Of a DNA stretch of 64,000 bases, positions 10,457-20,615 are shown piece by piece (positions within the stretch are counted from its first letter, which is position 1; every line of letters begins with the position of its first letter). Position numbers and translations under genes: made by a program. The DNA comes from Rhynchopus sp. YZ270_cl-10 (taxonomy: Eukaryota; Euglenozoa; Diplonemea; Diplonemida; Diplonemidae): positions 930,001-994,000 of the forward strand of contig OZ037911.1 in assembly GCA_964035575.1 (NCBI GenBank), in the 5' to 3' direction. The notes under the pieces were generated by a model that was not told the origin of the DNA, made no database searches, and saw nothing but the letters and a program-made list of their open reading frames with translations.

Positions 10457-10923
10457 GTGTCATTTTTCAAAAAAAAGCCATTTTTTTGTTGTTTTTTGAG
10501 TCTCCAATAGTGTGTTCATAGAAAGGCGGTTTTGTGGTTTCTTTTGTCAAAGAGGACCTCATCGCAGCCTTGTCTGTCGTGAAGGTGTGTGCGTGTGCAC
10601 AGAGGCACCAAGCTTTTATCTCTTTTCTTGCACCTTTCTCAAGAATAGAGCTACAAAAAAAGTAAAAGCATTTTTCCGTGTCTTCTTGCACCTTATGTTG
10701 CGTTGTGCCAAAACATAGCCCCCTGACACGCCTTTCCAGGCGTGCCTTGGGCATACCATGTGGACATACCCCCCTTTCCTCCTTTCAACGAGGCATTTTG
10801 CACTTTCCTCAACTTCTCTTTTGATGGAGTTAAAAACGAATGGAGTCTTTTGTCTACACCTCCCAGCACCCATCCCATCCCCCCACCACCACCCGGATGC
10901 AGGCGAATAAAACAACACATACC
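10457..10923. other. Intergenic stretch between the giant gene and the GH3 gene
   Basis: Homopolymer-rich with no supported gene. In-frame ATGs at 10840 and 10897 precede the preferred GH3 start at 10924. Upstream AGs (for example CCTCCCAG ending at 10866) could be trans-splice acceptors, which would exclude the 10840 start. Confidence 0.4.
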
Positions 10924-13254
10924 ATGCACCACGCCGCCAAGCTTCTTGGCCTGGCCTCTCTGGCCTCCGCTGTTACCGTTCCGGTGACGGACCTGACGTA
11001 CACGAGCCGTGCCTGCCGTCCCGGGTTCGACCACTACCAGTTCTGCAACACGTCGCTGAGCAAAGGGGAGCGCCTCGACTCGCTGCTCTCGCTTGTGAAC
11101 GACACGGACGTCGTGAACTTCATGACAGCACGCGAGACACAGGGGCTTCCGAACAATGTGTCCCGCATCGGCGTGCCACGCTACGACTGGGGTGGAAACT
11201 GCATCCACGGGGTGCAGTCGACCTGCGTCAACGACACCACCACCGGCACTGTGTACTGCCCCACGTCGTACCCCAACCCTGTCAACCTGGGGGCAGCCTT
11301 CAACCGCTCCTCCTGGCTGCATATGGGGAAGGTCATTGGTGTTGAGCTCCGTGCCCTCTGGCTTGCTGGCGCGAAGGAGGCGTCGAACCAGATCCACATC
11401 GGCCTCGACTGCTGGTCGCCCAACATCAACATCAACCACGACCCACGCTGGGGGCGCAACCAGGAGGTGCCTTCCGAAGACCCTATGATCAACGGTGAGT
11501 TCGGGTCTCTGTACACAGTGGGGCACCAGAGGGCGGAGCAGGAGGGTCGGTACCTGCAGGGGATCACCACCCTGAAGCATTGGGATGCGTACACCTTGGA
11601 GACAAGCGACGGCTTCACACGCCACAACTTCAACGCCGTGGTCGACAACGCAACGCTTGCTGAGACATTCTTCCCTGCGTGGAAGGCTGCCGTCTCTAAC
11701 GCAAAGGCGAAGGGGGTGATGTGCTCATACAACGCACTGAACGGCATTCCCACCTGCGCTTCCCCATTCCTGAAGGACGTGATGCGCAACGTCTTCGAAT
11801 TTGATGGCTACGTCACCTCCGATTCTGGTGCAGTCAAGGACATCTACAACAACCACAAATACGTTGCCACCCCAGAGGAGGCCTCCTGCGTGGCTATCAA
11901 GGATGGGGAGTGCGATGTGGACAGTGGTGGTGTGTACCACGCCTCCCTCCTGCAGGGGGTAAAGGACGGACACTGCACGATGGAGAGTGTGCACAAAAGC
12001 TGGAGAAACGCGATGGGGCTTCTCTTTGACATGGGGCTGTTCGACCCGGCAGAGAACCAGCCTTTGTGGCACGTCCCTGTTGACGTGATTGGAAAGGAGG
12101 CATCGCAGCAGGAGTCGCGTCAGGCAGCGCAGGAGAGCATGGTGCTGCTGAAGAACAGTGGTGTGCTGCCCTTGAAGAAGGGGGGTAAGATCGCAGTGGT
12201 GGGCCCGCATAATGAGGCGCAGGCAGCGTTGGCGGGGAACTACCTTGGGCAGCTCTGCCCGGACGCGAAGTTTGATTGTCTCGAGAATGTGACGGCCGCA
12301 GTGCAGCGTGTTGGGCAGGGCAACGTTGTGTCTGCACCGGGCTGTGATGTGTCGGGGACAGACACCTCTGGGTTCGCTGCTGCGTTGGACCTGATTGACT
12401 CCTCTGTTGATGCTGTCATTCTCGCCGTCGGAATCGATGAGCACGTCTCGGGGGAATCTGGTGACCGCACCGCCATCTCGCTTCCTGGAGTGCAGGCGCA
12501 ATTTGCGACCCAGGTGCTCGCGAAGGCAGGCACAACACCGGTGATCGTGGTGCTCATCAACGGCGGCATGGTCTCTCTTGGCGACGTCATTCCCGGAGCG
12601 TCGGGCATCATCGAGGCCTTCTACCCAGGGTACTGGGGGGCCAACGCCATCGCCACCACGCTGTTTGGGGAGAACGCGCACCTCGGTGGGAAGATGCCGT
12701 ACACGGTGTACCCTGCTGACTACATCAACGAAATCAAGATGTCCGAAATGTCAATGGACAAGACCGGCACCCCGGGGCGGTCCTACAAATACTACACAGG
12801 CCCGACTGAGTTTGAGTTTGGCTTTGGTCTGTCGTACACCACCTTTGAGTTCCACGCAGACAAGCCTTCTTCGGCACCGAGCTGCGAAGACCACAACCGT
12901 GGCGACGGTGTGTCCATCTCCATCAAGAACACTGGCTCCGTGGTCGGAGACAATGTGTTGTTCCTGTACGTGCTTGGCGGCCACACTGGGTCGGGTGGTC
13001 TGCCTCTGCAGAAGAGACTGCACAACTTCGAGCGTATCCACCTTGCTGCCGGTGAGGAGCGTACTGTGCACTTTGAGCTCAACTCTGACCACTTCCTCGA
13101 CGTTGAGGCCAACGGAGACCACACCTGCACACCAGGGGCACGCACCATCAGGATCACCGACGGTGTCAACCACCAGGACATCGATGTGACCGTGGAGGGG
13201 ACTGCACGCACTGCGTTTACCTTCCCCAACGTCCCGCCAAGGGCACAGCATTGA
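10924..13254 (+). CDS. Glycoside hydrolase family 3 (beta-xylosidase/beta-glucosidase type), secreted
   Basis: GH3 enzymes release terminal sugars from plant or microbial polysaccharides by a retaining mechanism. The 776-residue protein shows the family layout: an N-terminal TIM-barrel domain with GRNQEVPSEDP, TLKHWDAY (Lys218-His219) and YVTSDSGAV, where Asp300 matches the usual nucleophile; an alpha/beta sandwich with SMVLLKNSGVLPLKK and VSGESGDRTAISLPG; then FGFGLSYTTFEF leading into a fibronectin-III-like end. The overall pattern (RACRPGFDHYQFCN, DWGGNCIHGVQ) is closest to fungal/plant beta-xylosidases. The start at 10924 gives MHHAAKLLGLASLASA, a plausible signal peptide; in-frame ATGs at 10840 and 10897 would add 28 or 9 residues that hide it. 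Many Cys and N-glycosylation sites fit secretion. It is intronless like most neighbours, so that is no evidence of transfer by itself. Confidence 0.92.
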   Translation: MHHAAKLLGLASLASAVTVPVTDLTYTSRACRPGFDHYQFCNTSLSKGERLDSLLSLVNDTDVVNFMTARETQGLPNNVSRIGVPRYDWGGNCIHGVQSTCVNDTTTGTVYCPTSYPNPVNLGAAFNRSSWLHMGKVIGVELRALWLAGAKEASNQIHIGLDCWSPNININHDPRWGRNQEVPSEDPMINGEFGSLYTVGHQRAEQEGRYLQGITTLKHWDAYTLETSDGFTRHNFNAVVDNATLAETFFPAWKAAVSNAKAKGVMCSYNALNGIPTCASPFLKDVMRNVFEFDGYVTSDSGAVKDIYNNHKYVATPEEASCVAIKDGECDVDSGGVYHASLLQGVKDGHCTMESVHKSWRNAMGLLFDMGLFDPAENQPLWHVPVDVIGKEASQQESRQAAQESMVLLKNSGVLPLKKGGKIAVVGPHNEAQAALAGNYLGQLCPDAKFDCLENVTAAVQRVGQGNVVSAPGCDVSGTDTSGFAAALDLIDSSVDAVILAVGIDEHVSGESGDRTAISLPGVQAQFATQVLAKAGTTPVIVVLINGGMVSLGDVIPGASGIIEAFYPGYWGANAIATTLFGENAHLGGKMPYTVYPADYINEIKMSEMSMDKTGTPGRSYKYYTGPTEFEFGFGLSYTTFEFHADKPSSAPSCEDHNRGDGVSISIKNTGSVVGDNVLFLYVLGGHTGSGGLPLQKRLHNFERIHLAAGEERTVHFELNSDHFLDVEANGDHTCTPGARTIRITDGVNHQDIDVTVEGTARTAFTFPNVPPRAQH

Positions 13255-13519
13255 TCCCCGTACGCTCCCTTTTTTTGAGATGGTTTTCGTGCTCATCTCC
13301 CCTCATCCACCGAACGTTTTACAGATGTGTATGTACAGCATATACATCTCTCAACTATTTTTTCCCTCCTTCCTGAACATTGTTGGGTGACTTAAGTGGC
13401 ACGTCTCAAGCAACCTTTGGTACACTATCAACGAGCGGGGTGTTGTATTTCAACTTTTTCTAGTAGATACCGAGCTTCAGTTGACATCAATTTCCCCGAA
13501 GGTATTTCGTGCTAATGGT

Positions 13520-13616
13520 GCTATACGAGGCGGGGTTTCACAACTATTCACGCCCACATAAGTCAAGCAAAGTGTGAAAAGATTGTGAAACGTTGTGAAA
13601 CCCCGTCCCCGTGTAG
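13520..13616. mobile_element. Small palindromic element
   Basis: Arms of about 25 nt at 13520-13544 (GCTATACGAGGCGGGGTTTC...) and 13592-13616 (...GAAACCCCGTCCCCGTGTAGC) are inverted copies, with a 47-nt centre containing TGTGAAA motifs. No coding capacity. The target duplication is unclear. Confidence 0.5.
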
Positions 13617-14151
13617 CCCCAGCTATTGCTACTTTTGTTTCACACACACGGTCTCCCTGCGAGATATGCTGTTTTTTTGTTTAAAGGCACCTAAGCACCA
13701 CTTTGCTTAGATTCAGCCAACAATTCCCCCCCTTTTTTTTTTCGTTTTGTCACCACCCCAGCACACAGCAGGCCCCCCACTCCTTTCATATTGTTTGCAA
13801 CCAGGCATTCACAGTAGCCTTTTTTTTTTGTGTGCGCCCCATAGTGGATTGCAACGGGGAAAATGCAATTCTCTGCATTCTTGTTTTTTTGCGCAAACCC
13901 AAGCTGTTACCAAGAAATATGGTTGTGTATTTAGCTTTTTCCGGAAAGTTCGAAAATTAGCTTACACCCCGTTTGCCCGGCACAGCTCATCTTTCTCCAT
14001 TTTCTTTAGCTCTTTTTTTTCCCCCTTTTCCTGTCGATGTTTTCACTAAGCCTTTTGTGAGGCTCAAGTGCATCGTAGCTACCTTTTCCCCGAGGTACAT
14101 TTGCTTTCTCCTGTTTGCAGGGGTCTACTGCCCCCACCCCGCCAAGGGGCT

Positions 14152-14318
14152 TACACGACGTTGAAGTAAATTACGTTACTTGTGGTTTTACATGTCATTT
14201 TTTTTACTTGTGTTTAAGCTGTACGCTTACGTTTTTACGTGTGCCACAAGTAAACTATTTTCACAAGTAAAATTACGTGTAAAATCACAAGTAAAGTCAT
14301 TTACTTCAACGTCGTGTA
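14152..14318. mobile_element. Palindromic MITE, family G, copy 1
   Basis: Inverted arms begin TACACGACGTTGAAGTAAAT and end ATTTACTTCAACGTCGTGTA. The inner part repeats TTACTTGTG in both orientations, so the whole 167 bp can fold back. The ends suggest a TA target duplication, as for Tc1/mariner-type MITEs. Related copies lie at 34497, 59964 and 62133. Confidence 0.7.
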
Positions 14319-14495
14319 TGTAGTTAATGTAGGGGAGGGCATGTACTAGAATAAAAGGCATACACTTTTGTTGAATGATTGTGCAGCAAGGCACATTGTC
14401 AGCTTCTGAAAGTGTTCACTTTAGTTTCTCCGGTTTGTTTGTTTGTTTGTTTTGAATGTGCGCGAGAGGCACTTTCATGTTTCGATTTCTGGTTT

Positions 14496-14535
14496 AGGGG
14501 ACTAAGCACGAGACTTGGGTCCATCTTACATTTTT
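14496..14535 (+). repeat. Dispersed repeat family B copy
   Basis: GGACTAAGCACGAGACTTGG followed by GTCCATCTTACATTTTTTC. Matches the family core (CTAAGC, ACGAGAG loop, CTTAGG, TCATCTTATAAAC, T-rich). Confidence 0.6.
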
Positions 14536-14799
14536 TCTTCTTTTTCTTTCGTATCGGTGTTCAGAGAGCTTTTTCTTTTTCGCATTTTTCAAAATAGCTT
14601 TCGTGGAAATCATCTGAATGCCTTTTTTCCCCTTTTCTGATAACACCGAAGTGAAAATATTTATTTTGTTGCGCCCCTTTGAGAGGGTGATACATACAAA
14701 AAAAAACCCACCATGCGTGAAAAACATGGTTTCCCACAACCTATATGTCGCGTCCTTATTTTTATTTGCATAACTCGTTTTGTCCCAACTCCACCTCCC

Positions 14800-14927
14800 T
14801 AGGCATACCCCGAAGGCGAATTTCGTCATTCGCCCTATATTCCGATCCGAATATGGGGCGAATATGGTCCAGGAATTTTGGGATCCGAATATAGGGCGAA
14901 TACTTACGCATATTCGTGGTATGCCTA
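14800..14927. mobile_element. Palindromic MITE with TAGGCATACC ends
   Basis: Arms of about 47 nt: TAGGCATACCCCGAAGGCG... and the inverted ...ATATTCGTGGTATGCCTA share TTCGCCCTATATTC and the GGATCC-proximal segment. Its right TA is shared with the next palindromic element. Confidence 0.7.
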
Positions 14928-15046
14928 GTGGTAGGCTGTACTGTGAGAATCCATCATAATACATAGTACACATCACAACAATACAGCTGTATTGTGATGT
15001 ATTATGTATTATGATAGGGCAATTATCACAGTACAGCCAACCACTA
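14926..15046. mobile_element. Palindromic MITE, family I, copy 1
   Basis: 121 bp, TAGTGGTAGGCTGTACTGTG...CACAGTACAGCCAACCACTA, with AT-rich arms meeting near CAGCTG. A second copy lies at 36568-36676. Abuts the TAGGCATACC element through a shared TA. Confidence 0.75.
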
Positions 15047-15926
15047 CCCCTTTCCCCGCGCCACATTCATCGATCTGAGGCAGCACACCAAAACCCTGCC
15101 TTTCAGAGGTAGGTGCACTGTAGGGCTTTTGTACTCCAAGCCACATTTATAATGATATCGATGATTGCGATGAAGATGTGTGTGTGTACACGAGAGTGTA
15201 CAGCCAGCCGTCTTACAAAGGTTCTTTCTTGTAAATGCTGCTAGAAGAGACGTTTTCCAGACAGCCGATATTGCTCGGTTGTAGAGGGAATGAGTCTTGT
15301 GTGTGTGTGAGATGTCCCGTGTATTGTGTATTGGTGCGCCCCCTGATGATGGGTGTGTTTTGTTCGTAACGTAGTGGACCATTTTTTGCATGTGTCAGAA
15401 TATGCATTGTAGCGTTTTTCAGAAATGTTGTCCCAAAAATGGGCGTTTATTTTTTGCAACTGAGACGCTGGAGAGGCCCTGGCCAAACATGGAGTGTGGA
15501 AGCGTGCAATGCAACAAACGGTCGAGATCTGATCAAGCGAAACGGATATATTTTTTTTTAGAGAACAATCCCTCATTAGCTCCCGCCCACACCCCAAAGT
15601 TCAACGTATACAGAAAAAAAAAGAAATCAACAGCGTCAGCCCTCAAAAAAAAAAAGTAATATATTTTGTGTGGAAGAAATACAAAAAAAAAAAAGACTCC
15701 CGTTTTTTTTCAGCAACGAAACATTCCTATTTCTTGTCCGGCTTTGTTCTGAACCAAGCACCGTTAAAAAGTCGACGCTCACATTTGAAAAATTTGGGGG
15801 GAAAAATATCCTGTCACAATTTCCTCAACATTTCGCGGCCTATTTCATTATACCTTTCTCCTGCACCCCGACACAAAATCAGAAAAACACATTTTTCCCA
15901 TTTACTTACACCACACACACTACACA

Positions 15927-16676
15927 ATGACCACCCTTATCATGCTCGCATGCTCTGTGCTGTCCACTGCGGCAACACCTGCCGCACCCTCCATCATCTT
16001 CCGCCTCGACGGCGTGCAGGACTGGCTGGCGACGGAAGCGACGCAGCTGGTCGTGCAGGCCTTCCACGCGGAAGGAGAGCCCTTTGCCCTCTCCGTCCAG
16101 GGGGGGATGTACTTCGGACAGGACCCCGCTATGGTTTCCGCTGTTGAATCTGCAGTGGCGTCTGGGTGCGAAGTGGTCAACGCAGGGCCCGGGCATGCAC
16201 TCTCCTCTGATGTTTCCGAGGCGATTTCGCAGATCAAGGACAGTGAGGTGGATGCGTTCCGTCCGTACAGCACCTTCGCAGCAGGAGAGGCGGACATCAA
16301 CAAGAAGGCGCTGAACAAGGCAGGATACCACACCATCTCGACCGTGCAGACCGCAGGCCACGCCGCGGCGCAGCCTATTGAGGCCTGTGTCTCGTCGATT
16401 GCGGAGCATGGCTTCTGCGTCGTTGCGCTTGACGCAATGACCTTCAACGACGCAGACCGCCACGCGCTCTCCATGTGGATCCAGTCCGCAAAGGCAAACA
16501 ACTGGAAGGTCACCACCTTCCGTGACGCCTTCCCCCAGCAGGCCGCCAAGACTGCAACATGCTCCCGCATCGCGGCACCTTTCAGGACCTGCCACAAAGA
16601 GGGACACTGCTGCCAGACAGGATTCGAATGTACCGGATCGTCCACCTGGGCAACCTGCCTTCCGGTGGCTGCGTGA
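15927..16676 (+). CDS. Secreted polysaccharide-deacetylase-like protein with Cys-rich tail, 249 aa
   Basis: The first 17 to 20 residues (MTTLIMLACSVLSTAATPA) look like a signal peptide. IIFRLDGVQDWL at residues 19-30 resembles the first motif of NodB-type polysaccharide deacetylases (usually RxDDVxD), and a VVALDAMTFNDADRHAL segment near 165-185 fits the later barrel strands. The second motif acid appears as Gly (LDG rather than LDD), and I see no clear HSxxH metal motif, so activity is uncertain. The last 35 residues (CSRIAAPFRTCHKEGHCCQTGFECTGSSTWATC...) hold six Cys in a granulin- or carbohydrate-binding-like pattern. The preceding intact gene is also a secreted carbohydrate enzyme. ATG 15927 follows an ACACAC leader. 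The family call is moderate. Confidence 0.65.
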   Translation: MTTLIMLACSVLSTAATPAAPSIIFRLDGVQDWLATEATQLVVQAFHAEGEPFALSVQGGMYFGQDPAMVSAVESAVASGCEVVNAGPGHALSSDVSEAISQIKDSEVDAFRPYSTFAAGEADINKKALNKAGYHTISTVQTAGHAAAQPIEACVSSIAEHGFCVVALDAMTFNDADRHALSMWIQSAKANNWKVTTFRDAFPQQAAKTATCSRIAAPFRTCHKEGHCCQTGFECTGSSTWATCLPVAA

Positions 16677-18629
16677 ACAGGAATGTTTTGATACATCAAA
16701 ACCCTTTTGCATTTAAAAAAAAATATTTCCAAACTATCCAAAAGAATAATGATTCTTTTGGAAGGGATATTTTTTTTTTGGCGAAGGGTAGGAGGAGGAG
16801 GAGGGGGGGGGTGAAGGAAGTGTGTTATGTGTTACAACAAATATTTTTTGGAGAAAAAAGGTGGATAGAGATATGTAGAAGGTGATATGTCTCTTTTCAT
16901 TTTTGTTCTTCATTATTTTTACCATTATTTTATTGAAAAATCATCGATTTATTTCCCAACAAAACTATTCTTTGGAATTAATAAGAGAGGGAAGAGAATA
17001 AGTATAACATTGTGTGCGATACACAACGCACACCCGGCATGCATCCGTATTTTTCTTTTGCTTCCCGTTTGTTTTCTTCTTTTAAAAACGCTTTTTTTGG
17101 TGTCTCTTTTACGTTTTTTTTTGTTGTGGTTTAAGACACGACGACAAAACAAATGTATCTAAACTCGAGACTTTTTATATTCAACACCAAAAAAGAGTTT
17201 CTTTTTGAAGAATAGCGGTGTTGCTGAAGGAGGAAAAAAAAGAGAAGAGGATGGTGAATGGGCTAATGCTATATTTATTCTCTCCCTTTTTTTCATTCTG
17301 AAACGGGTTGCTAGTAATGTAACCCTTTAGACTCCGTATCTTTATTTCATTTCCATTTTTGGCGCTTTTTTTTATTCAAAAAAAAAGGTATCCAAAAAAA
17401 ACAAAAGAGGTTAGTGGAACGCAGTGTTTTTGTGTGTGTTTTTTTTTTTCTTATTCGGTGATGAAAAAAGTCGTTTTATTCTAATTAAATTGTCTTTTTC
17501 ATTATTGAATGAACACTACAAAATTCTGCAATTTCCAGGCTTCTTTCTTTCTCTCTGTTGTATTTTCAAAAATTCACTTTTTAGTTTTTTTTTTTCAATT
17601 TTTAAAATTGTACTCAGATCAGTGTTTGAATCGTGCCGAGATCCGAAGCAGGAATCTGTCGCAGATCGGCGGGATGAAAGGAAAAAAAACACACAAATAA
17701 ACAAACAAAACCGCATTACTTTTTTTTTGCCCCGATTTCAGATGACAATGCACCTTATTAGCGAGGTGCATTCTATCTGTTCACATACTTCTTTTTATTT
17801 TTTTATTTTTTTGACATTTTTTTTAAACGGAGGGGGGTCCGCTTGCATTTCGCACTGCCACCCTCCATTACGTCACTTCTAATTTCCAGAGTGACAACGA
17901 TTTTTTTCCCTATCTTCTCTCTGTGAGAAAATACCCCCATTCCCCCTCTCAATAGTTAATTTTCCGTTCAGATTTATTTTCTAGAGTGTCGAGATCAAGA
18001 TGAAATCACTCAAAAAAAAAAAAATCCGTTCGTTTACCTCGTTGTTTTGACAGGCGTTTTCCCTTTTTTTTTTCAAACACTGTTTAAACTTCACATTTGT
18101 TCTCCCCCTTTGCATACACGGAGCTCTTCACCGGGCTTGGTGTCTGAGTATTTTTGACTTTTTTTTTTTTATGCGAAAGATTTATCTGCCCCACCAGGCC
18201 TGCTGTTTTCTTTCCATCTTGTTTTCCTGACCCCCTATCTTTTTTCGAAAGGGATACTTCGCCAGCGAAGCACAGTATCTTTTTTTTTTTTTTGCCACCC
18301 TCATTTTTTTTTGTTTTCTTTTGCCCCAAAAAAATGCCAAAAAGATGCAAAAAGAAGAAAAAAAAATTACACTACACAAACCTCCTCTTCCTCTTTCCCC
18401 TGCATATTTAATTCCTATATACCCACTCCCCCTTCCCCTTTTTTTCAAACCCCCCAGGCGGATTTGCGGCCAGGTACGACCTTTTTAGTGGGATTTTTTG
18501 ACCTAAATTTCAAGGCTTGTTACACTAATTCCTTAAGGATTTATACTACGGTTGCACCCACTACACCCCCCTTCTCCTTCCCTTTTTTCAAACTCCCTCC
18601 CATCATTTTTCAGTTGCAAAAAAAAAAAT
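16677..18629. other. 2-kb intergenic region, low complexity
   Basis: Poly-T/poly-A runs and purine-rich tracts; open frames here are made of homopolymer codons. I see no gene or clear repeat family. Near the right end, bases 18600-18613 give a CATTTTTCAG acceptor just upstream of the next start. Confidence 0.5.
18600..18613 (+). promoter_or_regulatory. Predicted (trans-)splice acceptor before the LRRC40-like gene
   Basis: A pyrimidine-rich stretch ending TTTTTCAG lies 17 nt before the chosen ATG, with no AG between, as expected for spliced-leader addition if the organism is euglenozoan. Inference only. Confidence 0.35.
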
Positions 18630-20615
18630 ATGCAAAATCGCAAGCTCAACCCTGGGTTTCGAGGAGGGAGTGATGGGGTTATGGTGAGAGGGGGTGGAGT
18701 GTTGATGAAGGAGGCGATGGTGAGAGCACTTGCGAACGGGAGTCTTTCCTTGAGTGGACGCGGCCTCACCGCACTTCCCGACGAATTCTCCGCCCTAGAC
18801 TCTCTCGAATACGACAACAAAACGTGGTGGCAGGAAAGCGACGTCGTCAAGCTGGACCTCAGCCACAACTCCCTCACGCAGCTCCCCGAAAACATCGACG
18901 CCCTCCCCCTCCTCGGCGGACTCCAAGCCGTCAATCTTCTTGAAAACGAACTGACCACCCTCCCTGAAAAACTCTTCACCCTCCCCTGCCTCGCTCGCCT
19001 CGTTGCCGCCAAGAATAAAATCAGATCTGTTCCTGAAGGCCTCTGCCATGCTATGGCACTGCAGGAGTTGGATATTTCGTCGACGTTGATTACGACATTG
19101 CCAGAATCATTGGGAAACCTGGAGGCATTAAAAACCCTGAAGGTTTCAAACTGCGGACTAACAGAGCTGCCAAGAAGCATCGGAGGGTGTGCAAATCTGC
19201 AGACTTTGGATGTCAGTGGAAACCGTTTGACGCATTTACCGTCGGGGTTGGTGTTGCTGCAAAAGCTTGCTCAGTTTAACTGCGCGAAGAATGTGTTAGA
19301 AGAATTCCCTGACGCCTTTGGGTCTACATATCTCACTATTGTGGATTTAAGTCAAAATAAGCTGAGGCGCATTCCCGATTGCCGTATAGAGTCTTTGAAG
19401 GAACTGATTGTTTCGTACAACAGCATCAGCGAGGTAGGGGTACTGTACTTCCCGAACCTCCAGCATTTTGATGGGAGGGACAATAAATTGCAGAGGATTG
19501 ACTTTGTGATGGGGTTTCCGCAGATTGCGCATCTGAACCTTTGTAACAACGACGTTGCACAGCCTCCTCCAGAGCTTGCGACTTTAACGCAACTTTCGAC
19601 ATTAAACCTGGAAGGGAACCCTATTCGTTCCATTCGTAGGGACGTTATTGCTAAGGGCACGGTCGAGATTTTGAAGTATCTGAAAACACGGTTAACAGAA
19701 GAACCCGTAACAGAGGAGCAAAGCAGGAAGAACGCCTTTGATGACAACAAATCGCACTCTTTAACTGCAAAAGGGGTGTTCGATATTTCGATGAAGAACA
19801 ACTGCACACCCATGGAGTCGATTCCGGTAGAGGCAGTGGACAAGCCTGATGTTACAACGTTCCGCTGTAACAACCACGTTTTGAACATTCTTCCGCAGGA
19901 GATTTGCTGGCTCACCAATGTAACGCGGCTAGAACTTTCTGGAAACCGTCTGAGAACGGAGTCGTTCCCGCCGGAGTTCTTTTTGCTCCATTCTCTGACG
20001 CATCTGGAACTGCAAAAAAACAGAATTTCAAAGCTAACCGGGTTCAGCGAACTCACAGAGCTGACATTCCTCGATCTTTCACAGAACAGACTTTCCGATG
20101 ACGGAGTTTGCGAAAATGGTGTCTCCGTCTTCACGGAGATGCCCGCACTAAGCACGCTGATGCTGCACAACAACGCACTCACGGTGTTCCCTTCCTGTGG
20201 GTCTGCAGTGAGCGTTGTTGGGTTGAGTGGCAACCAGCTCACCTCCGTGCCACAGAGTATTGTCACTGGATGTCCGCGTTTGAACACCTTGGATTTGTCG
20301 AACAACAACATCAACACGTTGCCTCCAGAGCTTGGCAACATGACACAGCTCTCGGCGCTTGCTGTGGCAGGGAACCCTCTCAGAACGATCAACCAGAGTG
20401 TTATCAACAAGGGCACTGTGGCATTGCTTGCCTTTCTCAAAGACCGCATTCAGGTAGGTGGTGGTGGTGTCCCCGTGGTGGCGCCAGCGCCTGCCAGGCA
20501 TGAGCCTTACCCACAGAGGGTAGTGCAGCAACAGCGTCCGCAACATCAGCAAATGTCAACTGCTCCTCCAGTCGGCCTGCCTCGTAAAGGGACCGGGCGT
20601 GTGCAGCATTTTTAG
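18630..20615 (+). CDS. Leucine-rich-repeat protein, LRRC40-like, 661 aa
   Basis: The protein is built almost entirely of LxxLxLSxNxLxxLP repeats, about 20, running to residue 620. The match to LRRC40 is specific. The N terminus has LSLSGRGLTALP and a WWQESDVVKLDLSHNSL segment. The first repeat block closes with LEGNPIRSIRRDVIAKGTVE and a KYLKTRL end; the second closes with AVAGNPLRTINQSVINKGTV and a FLKDRI end. This two-block layout with a linker (residues 380-430) is the LRRC40 pattern. LRRC40 is a conserved intracellular LRR protein without a settled biochemical role. ATG 18630 is used because an acceptor-like AG lies at 18613; upstream in-frame sequence has no ATG. The Pro/Gln-rich tail is low complexity. 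An AATAAA lies at 20657, about 40 nt past the stop. Confidence 0.88.
   Translation: MQNRKLNPGFRGGSDGVMVRGGGVLMKEAMVRALANGSLSLSGRGLTALPDEFSALDSLEYDNKTWWQESDVVKLDLSHNSLTQLPENIDALPLLGGLQAVNLLENELTTLPEKLFTLPCLARLVAAKNKIRSVPEGLCHAMALQELDISSTLITTLPESLGNLEALKTLKVSNCGLTELPRSIGGCANLQTLDVSGNRLTHLPSGLVLLQKLAQFNCAKNVLEEFPDAFGSTYLTIVDLSQNKLRRIPDCRIESLKELIVSYNSISEVGVLYFPNLQHFDGRDNKLQRIDFVMGFPQIAHLNLCNNDVAQPPPELATLTQLSTLNLEGNPIRSIRRDVIAKGTVEILKYLKTRLTEEPVTEEQSRKNAFDDNKSHSLTAKGVFDISMKNNCTPMESIPVEAVDKPDVTTFRCNNHVLNILPQEICWLTNVTRLELSGNRLRTESFPPEFFLLHSLTHLELQKNRISKLTGFSELTELTFLDLSQNRLSDDGVCENGVSVFTEMPALSTLMLHNNALTVFPSCGSAVSVVGLSGNQLTSVPQSIVTGCPRLNTLDLSNNNINTLPPELGNMTQLSALAVAGNPLRTINQSVINKGTVALLAFLKDRIQVGGGGVPVVAPAPARHEPYPQRVVQQQRPQHQQMSTAPPVGLPRKGTGRVQHF

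Larger units (their letters stand above)
13255..15926. other. 2.7-kb intergenic region with several palindromic elements
   Basis: No supported gene. It holds four palindromic MITE-like elements and a family B copy (listed separately), separated by poly-T, poly-A and TG-rich tracts. From 15047 to 15926 I see only low-complexity sequence and a (TG)n tract near 15300. Confidence 0.5.
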
